Shown in pieces: positions 44,763 to 53,974 of a stretch of 64,000 nt of DNA; the stretch's first letter is position 1; each line of letters starts with the position of its first letter. The notes under the pieces are model-generated. The model made no database searches, had not been told where the DNA came from, and saw only the letters and a list, made by a program, of their open reading frames with translations. This DNA comes from Pseudomonadota bacterium. Its GTDB lineage: Bacteria > Desulfobacterota > Desulfobulbia > Desulfobulbales > Desulfocapsaceae. The stretch covers positions 1 to 64,000 of the forward strand of contig JAEYNP010000079.1 in the NCBI GenBank assembly GCA_023412495.1, written 5' to 3'. A program made the position numbers and the translations under genes.

Positions 44763-45089
44763 ACAGAGATCCTCCTTGTTTTGACGCCGGCAGCCGTTAT
44801 TCGACGGTCCCGGGGTGGTGGTTAATTCAAGATGCCGCGAGAACGCGCCTCTTTAGTTAGCCCGTCGTTTGAGGTCGGGCCGCAGTTTCTTGGTAGCACA
44901 AACTTCGGAAAACGTAAAGGACTCATACGGTAATCGTTGTGCAGGGGTGGTTGCCGGAGGAAGGTAAGAAGGGGATGCTCCGCGCTGGCGCGGGTGACCC
45001 TGCCGTCGCACCGCAGCATCCCAGCGTTCTCGGCCCGCTATAGCCTTACTCGTCGGCGGGGACTGATGCCGACTGCGATCTGCCACCCG
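44763..45089. other. Intergenic region with one inverted repeat
   Basis: No gene supported. GGGATGCT at 44,972-44,979 pairs with AGCATCCC at 45,015-45,022 around a GC-rich 35-base loop that itself can pair (CCGCGC/GCGCGG). Possibly an RNA structure in the terC leader or the terminator of the VTT gene. Confidence 0.45.
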
Positions 45090-45764
45090 TCAATGACCGT
45101 CCTCGTCACGCTTACCCTCATTCTTGGCTGCAAATATTTTTCTTACATACCATTGGACAACATAGCAGATGAGCAGAAGAATGACGGCGACAGCCGTGAC
45201 GGTCGTATCCATTTCAATGACGGCACCGCCCAGGATGATCAGGGGAAGGCCCATTCCATACTGGGTTAAAAAGTTGATGGTCATGTATGGAGTAAAAGGG
45301 TACCCAGCCAAGGCGAGCAGAGTGTTTTTGACTGTGTAGGGGATGCCAGGAATGAGCATGAAAATTATAACCTGCCATCTCCCCTGGTTTTCTCCGAAGT
45401 CTGGCATGGACACGTCGAATTGTTGCAGCAGGCGGGAGATCCGTTCACGCAGAATCGAATGAACAAGATAAAAGGTAATAGCCATTTGCAGTGACATGAG
45501 CACGGCTGACAGCAGAGTGCCTCCGACAATGCCGAATTGCATCCCCACCAGGACCAGGAAAATATTAATCGGCACACCCAGCATCGGCAGGACGGCCATC
45601 AAGGCTATGAAAACCACCGGGTGGATGTGGCTCTCCAGATAGCGTTTCAACGAGCCGGTCAAACCAAAATAATACAGCACGAATATCAAGATTATCAGCA
45701 GAACGGCCACGAAAACACTCGTTGCATCCGACCCGCGAAATTTCCCGGAAGTCTGACTTTTCAT
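45090..45764 (-). CDS. TVP38/TMEM64-type (VTT domain) membrane protein
   Basis: 224 residues from the ATG at 45,764. A TTG at 45,818 would add 18. No ribosome site decides. Helices near FVAVLLIILIFVLYYFG, the VTT core VVFIALMAVLPMLGVPINIFLVLVGMQFGIVGGTLLSAVL, IPGIPYTVKNTLLALAG (F/Y-x-x-K-N-x-L-x-x-A), and a C-terminal helix. DedA-like fold, perhaps a lipid scramblase or transporter. R2 copy C lies directly upstream. Confidence 0.8.
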   Translation of the reverse strand: MKSQTSGKFRGSDATSVFVAVLLIILIFVLYYFGLTGSLKRYLESHIHPVVFIALMAVLPMLGVPINIFLVLVGMQFGIVGGTLLSAVLMSLQMAITFYLVHSILRERISRLLQQFDVSMPDFGENQGRWQVIIFMLIPGIPYTVKNTLLALAGYPFTPYMTINFLTQYGMGLPLIILGGAVIEMDTTVTAVAVILLLICYVVQWYVRKIFAAKNEGKRDEDGH

Positions 45765-45850
45765 AGCAAAAAGTGGGCTCAGAAGGACCATAAGGGGGAG
45801 GTCGCTGGCATTAGCCAATAAAAGATTCAGACTGAGCCTGGCACTCGGTT

Positions 45851-45910
45851 GGTACTTTTAAATTCATTTCTTGGATAACAACCCTTGGGTTGCGGGCGTC
45901 AGCCCGCATT
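45851..45910 (+). repeat. R2 REP-like element, copy C (partial)
   Basis: GTACTTTTAAATTCATTTCTTGG, then directly ACAACCCTTGGGTTGCGGGC, GTCA, GCCCGCATTAG. The middle block present in copy A is missing. Confidence 0.75.
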
Positions 45911-46026
45911 AGATCATTATGCGAAGGTAAATATATGGGCAGCGGGCTGTCAAGCAGGCCGGGTGCGGAAACCATGCGAGAGGCCTGAGTCAGAAACGGA
46001 AGCATTTCAATCTCAAATAACCCCAC

Positions 46027-48726
46027 TCACAGCAGCAGAAGATAGACCACCGCCGTAATGCAGTAAAAAGACGCCAGCATGACGAAGGGCTGCAACGTCC
46101 TCGGCCGTGCCGTTGTCAGGCGATTGACGATGCGGTGCGAGGCGTAGAGGGTGGCAAGCAGGCCGCCGGCGACGGTAATGGCCTGCAGGACAAAGGCGGC
46201 ATCGCGGGACATGATGCGGTGGGAGCCGTAGGGTCCGTCGAAACCTGCCATCGCCATGAGGTTGGCGGCCAGAAGGCCAGCGCCGCCGACGAAGACCTCG
46301 AGATGCGCTGCCAGGTAGGCCCCGAGGATCAGGGGTATCATGCCGTAGCCGAGAATCGAGGCGGTCGCCCGCAAGGAATTGCCGGTGAGCCTGGCCATCA
46401 GGCCGGACAGCAGCGAGTAGCCGCCCAGATGGATGAGGATGCAGGAGAAAAAGAAGATGCTCGCGGCGAGCGCCTGATTCTCCGGCAGACCCATGCCATG
46501 GAGGCCTTGCCGCCAGTAATCGAAAAAACCCGGAAAATTCTGGTGGAGGACGAAAGGATAAAAAATTGCGGCCAGGCTGACGATCAGAAAACCGTCCTCG
46601 AGGCGCGGTGACTGAAGATTCCACAACTCCTGCGGCGCAAGGCGGAGGTTCAGGTGAATCGACTCCAGCTTGCAGTTCTTGATGCATTGGCCGCAGAGAA
46701 TGCAGTCCCGGTTGTTGTCGACCAGGAAGGGGTGGCGGAACATCGGGCAGCCGGCGTTCCCACCGTCGCCGGTATAGCACACGTGGTCGGTGCAGCGGTT
46801 TATGCAGACATGGGTGTTCGACCGCAGTTCCAGGACGGCCGGCATGGAAAAGACGGCGTTGATCGCCCCCAGAGGGCAGAGATAGCGGCACCAGACCCTG
46901 CGTTTGAACAGCACGCTGAAGACGAGGGCGCTGGTAGCTATGGCGGTGATGATCCAGCCGGTCAGATGCGGCGACTGGTAAGCATTCCAAGTGGTCTCGA
47001 TCCAGAACAGGAGAATGCAGAGCGAGGCCATTATCCACCCGGAATACTTGCGGAGAAACGGCGGTGTCGGCCGCTCGGGCCGGGCGAGCGCCTGGGCGAG
47101 CGCGCCGGGAACCGACAGCCCGCAGACGCTGCACCAGGTCCGGGCGAGGAAGAAGAACGAGAAGATCAGGAGCGGCCAACCCACTACCCAGCCGAGGGTG
47201 AGGCCGATATTCTGCTCGGGCTCCGCAGGCCCGAAGAACAGGGTGATGACCACCAGTACAAGGCAAATGCCGACTACGGCTCTGGGGAGCGCCGGAAAGA
47301 GCCGGCTGCCGAGGAAGGCCCTGATCCAGGAGAGGCGCAGCAGGTTGAACTCCCATTTACCCTCGGACTTGGGCACCCCGAGGAGGAGCTGGCTGCTCAC
47401 GGGCTCGTTGTTTTTGCCGAGGATGACGGCACGCTGCAGCACGCTGGCCATTTCGGTGAGATTGCCGGGCCAGTCGTAGTTCATGAATTTGCCGAGAGTC
47501 TGGTCGTCAACCCGGGTGATGTTCTTGCCGTACTGCAGGCTGTAGCGTTTGAGATAGTAGGTGACCAGGCGGGGAATATCCCGCCGGTGCCCTCGCAGCG
47601 GCGTCATGCGGAAATGGTGGTCGGCCACCAGGGCATAGAGGGAGGGCAGCAACCGGCTATGGCCGTCCTGTTGCCCGGACGTGTCCTTGCAGATCAGGAT
47701 GATCCGGCAGCGCAGAGTCATCCTGGAGACGCCTGCCACCTTGGTGTAGGCGCCCTTCTTGATGACGCCAGCCAGCGTCCGCTGGAAGTCGGGCTCCATA
47801 TTTTCCGCATTGTACAGGACCACCGTGCCGTTCTGCAGACGTTCGAATACCCCGAGCTGGTCGATCGGCGAGAAGGAGAACGAATCCCGCGCGTAGCCGA
47901 AAAGCTCGACTTCCAGCTGGCCGGGCTCGAAGTTGCGGACGTCGACTTCCAGATAAGGGCCGTTGCCGCAGGGGCTGCCCCGGTGGATTTCGTAGGCGGC
48001 CATGCGGCGCCCCGTGCCGTTCTCACCGGTAATGAGCACCGGATCGAGACCGGCGCCGAAACGTCTGACGGCGGTCATGATCTGCCGGGCTATGGTCGAA
48101 TCGACCGGCTGATCGTGCCGGTCCGCCATCGAAGGGGTCGGCGAGGGCTTCTTCGACAAGGCGGGGTCGGTCAGGAAGGTTTGATCCAGGAAGCGTTCGG
48201 AGCTCCTTGGTTTTGCTTTGGCGTTGACCAGCGCGTTGGCGTGGTCGTGGAAAGAGACCCGCAGCCGCCTGGCCAGGGCGATGCTCAGTTGGCGCTGGAT
48301 GGCGGGGTTTTCAAGCAGCTTCTCGAAGGTGTCTGCATCGAACGAGAGCAGAGAAAGGTCGGTCAAGGCGCGGACGCTCAGGCCGTTGCTGCTTTTGGTC
48401 AAGAGGGCCGTCTCGCCGAAGTGGCCTCTGGGACCGACATGGCTTACCAGTACTTGGCCGCCGTCCGCCACACTCATCGTCAGTTCCGCCTCTCCTTCGG
48501 CGACTACATAGAAGTGGCGATCGCTCTCTCCCTGGCGATAAACGTACCTGCCCTGAGCAACCGTCACCCTGCGGGCTGCGGCGCAGATCCGCGCCATCTC
48601 CTCGCTGCCGACCTCCTTGAAGAGGGCCGAGAGGGAGAGACTTTTTTTGCATTCCTCCTGCCCATCCATTTTCCGGTCACCTGGTAATGGATTTGCATTT
48701 TTCTCTGTTGCAGACCCGTATTCCAT
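46027..48726 (-). CDS. cNMP-binding / degenerate AAA+ / NapH-NosR-like polyferredoxin fusion
   Basis: 899 residues. Residues 30-160 are a Crp-type cyclic-nucleotide-binding domain (VYRQGESDRHFYVVAEGEAEL; GHFGETALL). Residues 205-450 are a sigma-54-activator-type AAA+ domain with altered core motifs: GENGTGRR instead of GESGTGKE, GYARDSFSFSP where GAFTGA should be, VVLYNAENM instead of the FLDEI Walker B, but YDWPGNLTEM retained. Residues 480-899 have about ten helices with Cys pairs C532/C535 and C613/C617 (WCRYLCPLGA), and ferredoxin motifs C641, C645, C650, C660 and C675-x2-C678-x2-C681-x3-C685. No DNA-binding helix-turn-helix. It is probably a membrane redox module controlled by a signal-binding head. 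Confidence 0.85.
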   Translation of the reverse strand: MEYGSATEKNANPLPGDRKMDGQEECKKSLSLSALFKEVGSEEMARICAAARRVTVAQGRYVYRQGESDRHFYVVAEGEAELTMSVADGGQVLVSHVGPRGHFGETALLTKSSNGLSVRALTDLSLLSFDADTFEKLLENPAIQRQLSIALARRLRVSFHDHANALVNAKAKPRSSERFLDQTFLTDPALSKKPSPTPSMADRHDQPVDSTIARQIMTAVRRFGAGLDPVLITGENGTGRRMAAYEIHRGSPCGNGPYLEVDVRNFEPGQLEVELFGYARDSFSFSPIDQLGVFERLQNGTVVLYNAENMEPDFQRTLAGVIKKGAYTKVAGVSRMTLRCRIILICKDTSGQQDGHSRLLPSLYALVADHHFRMTPLRGHRRDIPRLVTYYLKRYSLQYGKNITRVDDQTLGKFMNYDWPGNLTEMASVLQRAVILGKNNEPVSSQLLLGVPKSEGKWEFNLLRLSWIRAFLGSRLFPALPRAVVGICLVLVVITLFFGPAEPEQNIGLTLGWVVGWPLLIFSFFFLARTWCSVCGLSVPGALAQALARPERPTPPFLRKYSGWIMASLCILLFWIETTWNAYQSPHLTGWIITAIATSALVFSVLFKRRVWCRYLCPLGAINAVFSMPAVLELRSNTHVCINRCTDHVCYTGDGGNAGCPMFRHPFLVDNNRDCILCGQCIKNCKLESIHLNLRLAPQELWNLQSPRLEDGFLIVSLAAIFYPFVLHQNFPGFFDYWRQGLHGMGLPENQALAASIFFFSCILIHLGGYSLLSGLMARLTGNSLRATASILGYGMIPLILGAYLAAHLEVFVGGAGLLAANLMAMAGFDGPYGSHRIMSRDAAFVLQAITVAGGLLATLYASHRIVNRLTTARPRTLQPFVMLASFYCITAVVYLLLL

Positions 48727-48901
48727 TCCATAAGCCTACCTTGCCTTCCACTAAGGCGCAATACGTTCGACAGGAACAGAACAATAATATTGGCTCATCC
48801 GGCAGGTCAGAGGAAAAAGCGACAGCGTCCAGTTTCGTGATAAGGTAGTGTCTTAAATCAAAGTCTTACGAAGAATCACCACGGAAAAGGGATGCCTAGC
48901 G

Positions 48902-49315
48902 ATGATCGAGTCAATAAGTCACATTACATTCGTTGTCAGGGATGTTGAAAGGGCCGGATATCTTCTGCGAAAGATTTTTGATGCGAAAGAGGTTTACGAC
49001 AGCTCAAGGAAGAACTTCTCCTTCTCTTATGAGAAGTTTTTTGTTGTCGGTGGCGTATGGGTGGCGCTCATGGAAGGCGAGCCGTTGCCGGAACGTTCGT
49101 ACAACCACATGGCATTCAAAGTTTCCGACACGGACTTTGATGAATATGTGTCAAGGATCAAGAGACTGGGATTGGACATCAGACCTGGCCGGGAAAGGAG
49201 TGAAGGTGAGTCTCGATCCGTCTATTTTTACGATTATGACAACCATCTCTTCGAACTGCACACAGGCACACTTGACGAGAGACTGGAGTGCTATTCCCAA
49301 GGTCCAGAGATCTGA
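48902..49315 (+). CDS. fosX: Fosfomycin resistance hydrolase FosX
   Basis: 137 residues. Vicinal-oxygen-chelate fold. Predicted Mn ligands His7 (ISHITF), His69 (RSYNHMAF) and Glu118 (LFELHTGTL). Glu44 in SYEKFF is the position of the catalytic base that defines FosX water-using hydrolases as opposed to thiol-using FosA/FosB. The FYDYDNHLFELHTGTLDERL end is nearly the family consensus. Its 3-prime end overlaps the convergent radical SAM gene by 25 bp. Confidence 0.92.
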   Translation: MIESISHITFVVRDVERAGYLLRKIFDAKEVYDSSRKNFSFSYEKFFVVGGVWVALMEGEPLPERSYNHMAFKVSDTDFDEYVSRIKRLGLDIRPGRERSEGESRSVYFYDYDNHLFELHTGTLDERLECYSQGPEI

Positions 49316-50814
49316 CCAGCAAAAGTATCGGACGGCCTGATCAGCAAGGGTACCTGACTTATCTCGCGAACGATAGCCTCCCTCCCGGCTTCGAGGCTTT
49401 CCAGCTCGCCGGTTCCCGAAGCAGCATCGAGCAGTTGGCAGAACAGGCGGACCAGGCAGTCGTTGGCTATCTGGAAAATCGGGGAGATGGTCTTCTGCCA
49501 ATAGATGGGCGAATCCGGATCCGCCATATTGCGAAGCATGGTGTGGCAGGCGAAGATCGTCAGCTCGGCCAGCCACTCGATGCGGGGATCGGCAAGGGCG
49601 ACTTCGCCCTGAAAGCCGAAGATGCCTTTGCCGGTGAGGAGGTTGCGCTCGGCAAAGCGCGCGTAGCCCGAGGTCCCGGCCAGGACGATCTGCCGGTGAG
49701 AGAGCAGGTTGGCGGTGCGGTCGAGGCGGGAAAGCAGCCTGTTTTGCGTAAGGAAATCGAGGTTCGCCCGCAGATCGGTAAAAGTCGCCTCCGGCACGAA
49801 CATCAGAAAACCGATCTCGGGCTCGATGCCGTGCTCGCGGCAGATGCGGATCGCCCTGGCGCCGTCGCCTGCGCGGGCGCCCTTGTGCAGCCGCGAGAGG
49901 ATATCCGGCGAGCCGCTCTCGATGCCGATCAAGAGACTGGTCAGCCCGGCGCGGACCAGCGCGGCCATCATCTCCTCGTCGAGATCGCCCGCCCTCGTTT
50001 CCATGCCGAAGGTGATCCGCAAGGGGCGGAGCAGTTCGAGCAGTTCCCTCGTTCGCTCTCTGCCAGCCCGGCCGGGGCCGATGAAGTTCGGGTCGGCGAA
50101 GTAGAAATCACTGATTCCTGCCTCCATCAGTTGTTCGATTTCCCACACGATATCCGCGGGCGAACGGCCCCGCCACCGTCGGCCCCGCCCGTCGAAGGCC
50201 GGCACCAGGCAGAAGCTGCAATGGTTGTAGCAGCCTCGGCTGCCGAGGATGGTAACGGGTTCGGCCAGGCGGGCCCGCCGGGGGAAGGGAAAATTTTCCG
50301 GCACCCTGTCGACCGGCCTAGGGCGGAGGACCTTTCCTGCCTCCCTTACAGCGAGGCCTTCGATATTGCTCAAAGATAGGCCGTTGGAAAGCCGGCGGGC
50401 GAGTTCCACCAGGGTGTGCTCGAATTCGCCGACGGCGACGGAGTCGACGGCGGCGGCGCTGTCGAGGAGCTGCCGATGAACGAGCGTCGGAAAAAAGCCG
50501 AACAGGTTGAGGTGACCGGCGAAACCCCGCCCGCGAAGCGCCTCGAAAAACTCGAAGAGGTGCCCGGTATGCTCCCAGAAATAGACGGCATTGACCGCCA
50601 GCAGATCAGGTGCCTCATTCAGCACCGCGTCAAGCGTAGCGGCAAAGACGGCGCCCGGCTCGGCGTGATCCAACAGGATTGCCGGAAAGCCGGCCCCTTC
50701 GAGGGCCGCTGCGGCGTACCCTCCCATCAGGCAGGACGACAGGGGGGTGCTGGCGATATCGTTGAAGTGGTGGTCCGAGGCGAGGCGCGGGTGCTCGAGG
50801 ATTACGATCTTCAC
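49291..50814 (-). CDS. B12-binding-type radical SAM protein
   Basis: 507 residues. An N-terminal cobalamin-binding-like Rossmann domain (residues 1-140, without the usual D-x-H-x-x-G) is followed by the radical SAM core GSRGCYNHCSFCLVPAFDGRG (C195, C199, C202), FYFADPNFIGPG and FGMETRAGDLDEEMMAALVRAGLTSLLIGIESGS. The 120-residue C-terminal extension is alpha-helical and not recognised. The start overlaps the upstream gene's stop (ATGA), so it is translationally coupled to the next entry. Chemistry could be methylation or another radical transformation. Confidence 0.88.
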   Translation of the reverse strand: MKIVILEHPRLASDHHFNDIASTPLSSCLMGGYAAAALEGAGFPAILLDHAEPGAVFAATLDAVLNEAPDLLAVNAVYFWEHTGHLFEFFEALRGRGFAGHLNLFGFFPTLVHRQLLDSAAAVDSVAVGEFEHTLVELARRLSNGLSLSNIEGLAVREAGKVLRPRPVDRVPENFPFPRRARLAEPVTILGSRGCYNHCSFCLVPAFDGRGRRWRGRSPADIVWEIEQLMEAGISDFYFADPNFIGPGRAGRERTRELLELLRPLRITFGMETRAGDLDEEMMAALVRAGLTSLLIGIESGSPDILSRLHKGARAGDGARAIRICREHGIEPEIGFLMFVPEATFTDLRANLDFLTQNRLLSRLDRTANLLSHRQIVLAGTSGYARFAERNLLTGKGIFGFQGEVALADPRIEWLAELTIFACHTMLRNMADPDSPIYWQKTISPIFQIANDCLVRLFCQLLDAASGTGELESLEAGREAIVREISQVPLLIRPSDTFAGQISGPWE

Positions 50815-52130
50815 GGGAACGCCTCCAGTCGGGAAAATACCCCCGCAGCGTGGCAGCGGGCCTCGAACTGGTGCAGCACATGGTTATATCGCGGTGGATT
50901 GTAATAGACCGGATAGAGCAGATCGATATCGGCGGAGAGCCGGCCGGTCTCGATGAGTTTTCGAGTGAGCGGCGCGCCGGGATAAAGCCGGACATGGTTG
51001 AAGATCACCGCCCCGAGATTTCCCCGAGGCGCATGGATGGCGAGCAGCCGGTCGAGGGTCGTCCCGGCCTCGGCATCGTCGTCTCCCGGCAGGTTGACCA
51101 GGAAATGGCACATGGTGAGCAGCCCCAGCTCGGTGGTGAGCCTCGAGGCACGGAGGATATCTTCTAACGAGAGTTTCTTGCCGAGCAGCCGCAATCCCCG
51201 TTCAGTCAGGGCGTCGCCGGAGAAGTAAACGCAGGCAAGTCCAGCCCGAACGGCCAAAGCAAGATTTTCGGCCGTGACCTCATCCTCGCGAAAGAAGCCG
51301 GTCCAGGACAGCGGCAGCCCCCGCCGGATCAGCTCCCGGCAAAGACCCTCGAAATGGTCCCCAGGACGGTTGACCACCGGATCGGTGAAGTGGAAGAGGG
51401 TGAGGCCCCACTCCCGGTACAGTCGCTCCATCTCGTCGACGATGGCCACGGGATGGCGCAGGCGGACCCTGCCGCCGCCCAGAAAGGGGTAGAGACAATA
51501 ACCGCAGCACAGATCGCAGCCCCTTTTGCCTTCGATACCCATCGCCGCGACATAGGTGTTGCCCTCCATGTAGGCGGCGGGAGGGAAGGCGGTGGTGTCG
51601 ATTTCCGGCAGCCGGTCGAGCGGCAGGCGACCGCCGGGCGGATTGACCGCCAGCCTGCCGCCCTCGCGGAAGATTACCCCCGGCAGTTCCGGCAGGGGAG
51701 GGTCCTTCTCGAGCAGCCGGGCGAAAACCAGCTCCCCTTCGCCGACAAGACCCAGGTCGATCTCCGGCACTTCCTCCATCAGCCGTTTGCCGAACAGGGA
51801 GAAGGCCGGCCCTCCGGCGAGAATTCTGGCCTTCGGCACCAGACGGCGGACCAGGAGTCCCGCGGTCTTCAGCCCCGACAGATAGGAGGCCTGGTGCCCC
51901 GCCAGCGGATCGAGGTTGCGGAAGGACAAAGCGACGATCTCCGGCCGGAGGTCCGTCAGCAGCCTCTTCAGCTCCGGCCAGGGGTCGGGGTGGAGGTTCA
52001 TGTCCAGGGCGTAGGGCTCAAAGGCCGTCGGAATGGTGGAGGCAAGCCGGGCGAGCCCCAGAGGGTAGACCTTTTCCTTCGCGCCCAGGTGGGAGGTGGG
52101 GAGCTGCACAAGGAGGATTCGCTTGCCCAT
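50811..52130 (-). CDS. B12-binding-type radical SAM protein
   Basis: 439 residues from the ATG at 52,130, which overlaps the preceding gene's TGA as TGATG. B12-like N-terminal domain (ILLVQLPTSHLGAKEKVYPLGLARLAS; LGLVGEGELVFARLL) and radical SAM core KRGCDLCCGYCLYPFLGG (C205, C209, C212) with LFHFTDPVVNRP and ACVYFSGDALTERGLRLLGKKLS. Distinct from its downstream neighbour (only fold-level similarity). Middle gene of the three-gene coupled set. Confidence 0.88.
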   Translation of the reverse strand: MGKRILLVQLPTSHLGAKEKVYPLGLARLASTIPTAFEPYALDMNLHPDPWPELKRLLTDLRPEIVALSFRNLDPLAGHQASYLSGLKTAGLLVRRLVPKARILAGGPAFSLFGKRLMEEVPEIDLGLVGEGELVFARLLEKDPPLPELPGVIFREGGRLAVNPPGGRLPLDRLPEIDTTAFPPAAYMEGNTYVAAMGIEGKRGCDLCCGYCLYPFLGGGRVRLRHPVAIVDEMERLYREWGLTLFHFTDPVVNRPGDHFEGLCRELIRRGLPLSWTGFFREDEVTAENLALAVRAGLACVYFSGDALTERGLRLLGKKLSLEDILRASRLTTELGLLTMCHFLVNLPGDDDAEAGTTLDRLLAIHAPRGNLGAVIFNHVRLYPGAPLTRKLIETGRLSADIDLLYPVYYNPPRYNHVLHQFEARCHAAGVFSRLEAFP

Positions 52131-53659
52131 CACTCCACCAGCAAAAGTCCGAGATATTTGACATATCCGCTCTTTTCCCGTACCGGGGCAAGCGGCCAGC
52201 CGACTTTCTCCGCGGTGGCGTAGACGTCGATCCCGGCGGCTTCCATGGACGGCCGGGCCCGGTCGCGCTGCCGGCAGCTGCCGTCCGGCGGACAGTCGGG
52301 GCACAGGGTGCAGGGGCCGGCGCCGAAGACGAAGGCCTTGTGACAGCCGGCGAGAAAAACCTCCTTCTCCAGGGCGAGAAGCATTTCATGGAACTGCCGC
52401 CCCGGCGGCTGTCCCTCGACCAGGAGCGCGATGCGGTATTCGTCCAGCATCCGCCGAGTCTCGTCGTGGGGGATGGCAAGCGGCGGGCACTGGCCATTGT
52501 TTCCGAAATTTTCACAGCCGAAGCGGCATTTCATCGCCACCCAGGAACCGGTGACCACCTCCCGCGGGGCGATAACCGAAGCCCGGTCGAAGCCGAGTTG
52601 CTTTGCCGCAGCAAGCCACGGCTCGTCGCGCAGTCCCTCGCCCGGTTCCCTGCCCGCCAGGATCAGGGAGCTGTCCGTCGTCAGGTCGCAGATGCTCGAG
52701 TGGCGAAGACCCGCGGCATCCAGCCATTCCAGGATCGTCTCGCTTTCCTGGCAGGCGCCGTTGTAGGTGTTGAGCATCATGGTAAGGTCGTAGAGGGCGC
52801 TTTTCTGGGGTGAGCCGCCCCTGCGGTCGGGGAAGTAATCGTGGATGAGCAGCCGGCCGCCCGGCGCCAGCAGGCCGACGGCCTTCTCCAGTAACTCCCG
52901 GGCTTCCGTCTGCCCGTAGGCGTGGAGGAAGTTGGCGAGGATCACCAGGCCGAATTGCTGCTTGAAGCGGTGCTTGCGAAAGTCGCCGGCGATGGTCGCG
53001 ATGCCCTGCCAGTCGGCCTCCTGCGGATAGAGGCGGCGGGCGGCCTCGATCACCTCGGGGATATCGAAGAGCATCGCGGCAAGGTCGGGTCGACGCTGGC
53101 GCAAGGCGCGGAGCAAACTGCCGGCCCCGCCGCCGGCATCGAGCACCGGGCCGTCGAGCGCAGATAGCGGCAGGCGGTCCACGATCTCAATGGCCTTCTG
53201 CCGGGCCAGAATATCCATGGCCCGGACGTAGCGGAAATTCCGCTCATGATAATTCAGATCCTCATGACGTTCGAGCCGTTGCGGCGCAAGCCTGGCGGTC
53301 AGCTCTTGCCAGTTGCCCTGCATGTAGCGGCGATAAAGGAGGAAGTCGCCCAGGTAATCGTGGGTGTCGGGAACGAGAAAGCGAGCCGAGGCCTGACTGT
53401 TGAACCACCGGTCCTCCGTCCGGACGACCAGGGCCATGTTCTCCAGCGCCCGCAGCAGCCGAAAAAGGACCTCCCTGTCCGCCGAGGCGGCTCTAGCAAG
53501 GGAGGCAAGCGACCGGCCGTCCCGGCCAAGCAGGGCGAACAGCTGCAGATCCAGGGCTGTGAACAGCGCTTCGGAATACCAGTAGGCGCAGGCCAGATCC
53601 TCCAGATACTGAAAACCGTCGCCCGCAGGATCGGCGATCATGAACCCGAGCTGGCGCAT
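52130..53659 (-). CDS. Fusion of O-methyltransferase-type SAM enzyme and DUF2284 metal-binding domain
   Basis: 509 residues from the ATG at 53,659 (AGGGAGG upstream). Residues 10-90 are a dimerisation winged helix, and residues 150-340 a class I SAM methyltransferase with VLDAGGGAGSLLRALRQRRP (172 onwards), LVILANFLHAYGQTEARELL and GGRLLIHDYF, the BchU/hydroxyneurosporene-type layout. Residues 350-509 are DUF2284, Cys-rich: CRFGCENFGNNGQCPP and CTLCPDCPPDGSCRQRDRARPSMEAAGIDV, likely Fe-S or zinc. First gene of the set. It may methylate the product of the radical SAM partners. Confidence 0.85.
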   Translation of the reverse strand: MRQLGFMIADPAGDGFQYLEDLACAYWYSEALFTALDLQLFALLGRDGRSLASLARAASADREVLFRLLRALENMALVVRTEDRWFNSQASARFLVPDTHDYLGDFLLYRRYMQGNWQELTARLAPQRLERHEDLNYHERNFRYVRAMDILARQKAIEIVDRLPLSALDGPVLDAGGGAGSLLRALRQRRPDLAAMLFDIPEVIEAARRLYPQEADWQGIATIAGDFRKHRFKQQFGLVILANFLHAYGQTEARELLEKAVGLLAPGGRLLIHDYFPDRRGGSPQKSALYDLTMMLNTYNGACQESETILEWLDAAGLRHSSICDLTTDSSLILAGREPGEGLRDEPWLAAAKQLGFDRASVIAPREVVTGSWVAMKCRFGCENFGNNGQCPPLAIPHDETRRMLDEYRIALLVEGQPPGRQFHEMLLALEKEVFLAGCHKAFVFGAGPCTLCPDCPPDGSCRQRDRARPSMEAAGIDVYATAEKVGWPLAPVREKSGYVKYLGLLLVE

Positions 53660-53974
53660 TTGTGGTTCCTCCCTCCTTCCTTGTCTGGTTCCTAAAATAG
53701 CCATTTTGTCGACTGACTATACCGAAAATGCAGGTTATTGCCACCGGCTATTTCGCCGGTATCTCCGAGACCGGTCTGAAGGAAGGCTCGGAACAAAAAA
53801 ACAACCTTTGCGATCTCGATCAGTCTCGGCTGATACGAGCATCATTAAAAATGTCCTACGGCTCGCACCACGTTGCAGAAATCTTTCATTAAGAGTAGCA
53901 TTTTCCAGCTCCACGACCCTTGAGACAGGCGTTTTTTTGCACCTGGTTCCATTCCGACTATAAAGGAGAATCTT
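53660..53974. other. Intergenic region, divergent
   Basis: Between the methyltransferase operon (minus) and the DUF3617 gene (plus). AAAGGAG precedes the latter. No gene seen. Confidence 0.5.

Noticed and set aside
44763..45089. yybP-ykoY manganese riboswitch upstream of terC
   Set aside because: The region lacks the conserved internal loops by eye. Only an inverted repeat could be supported. A covariance-model search would decide.
46654..48687. 677-residue open frame on the plus strand
   Set aside because: Antisense to the cNMP/AAA+/polyferredoxin fusion; no motif, low-complexity charged sequence.
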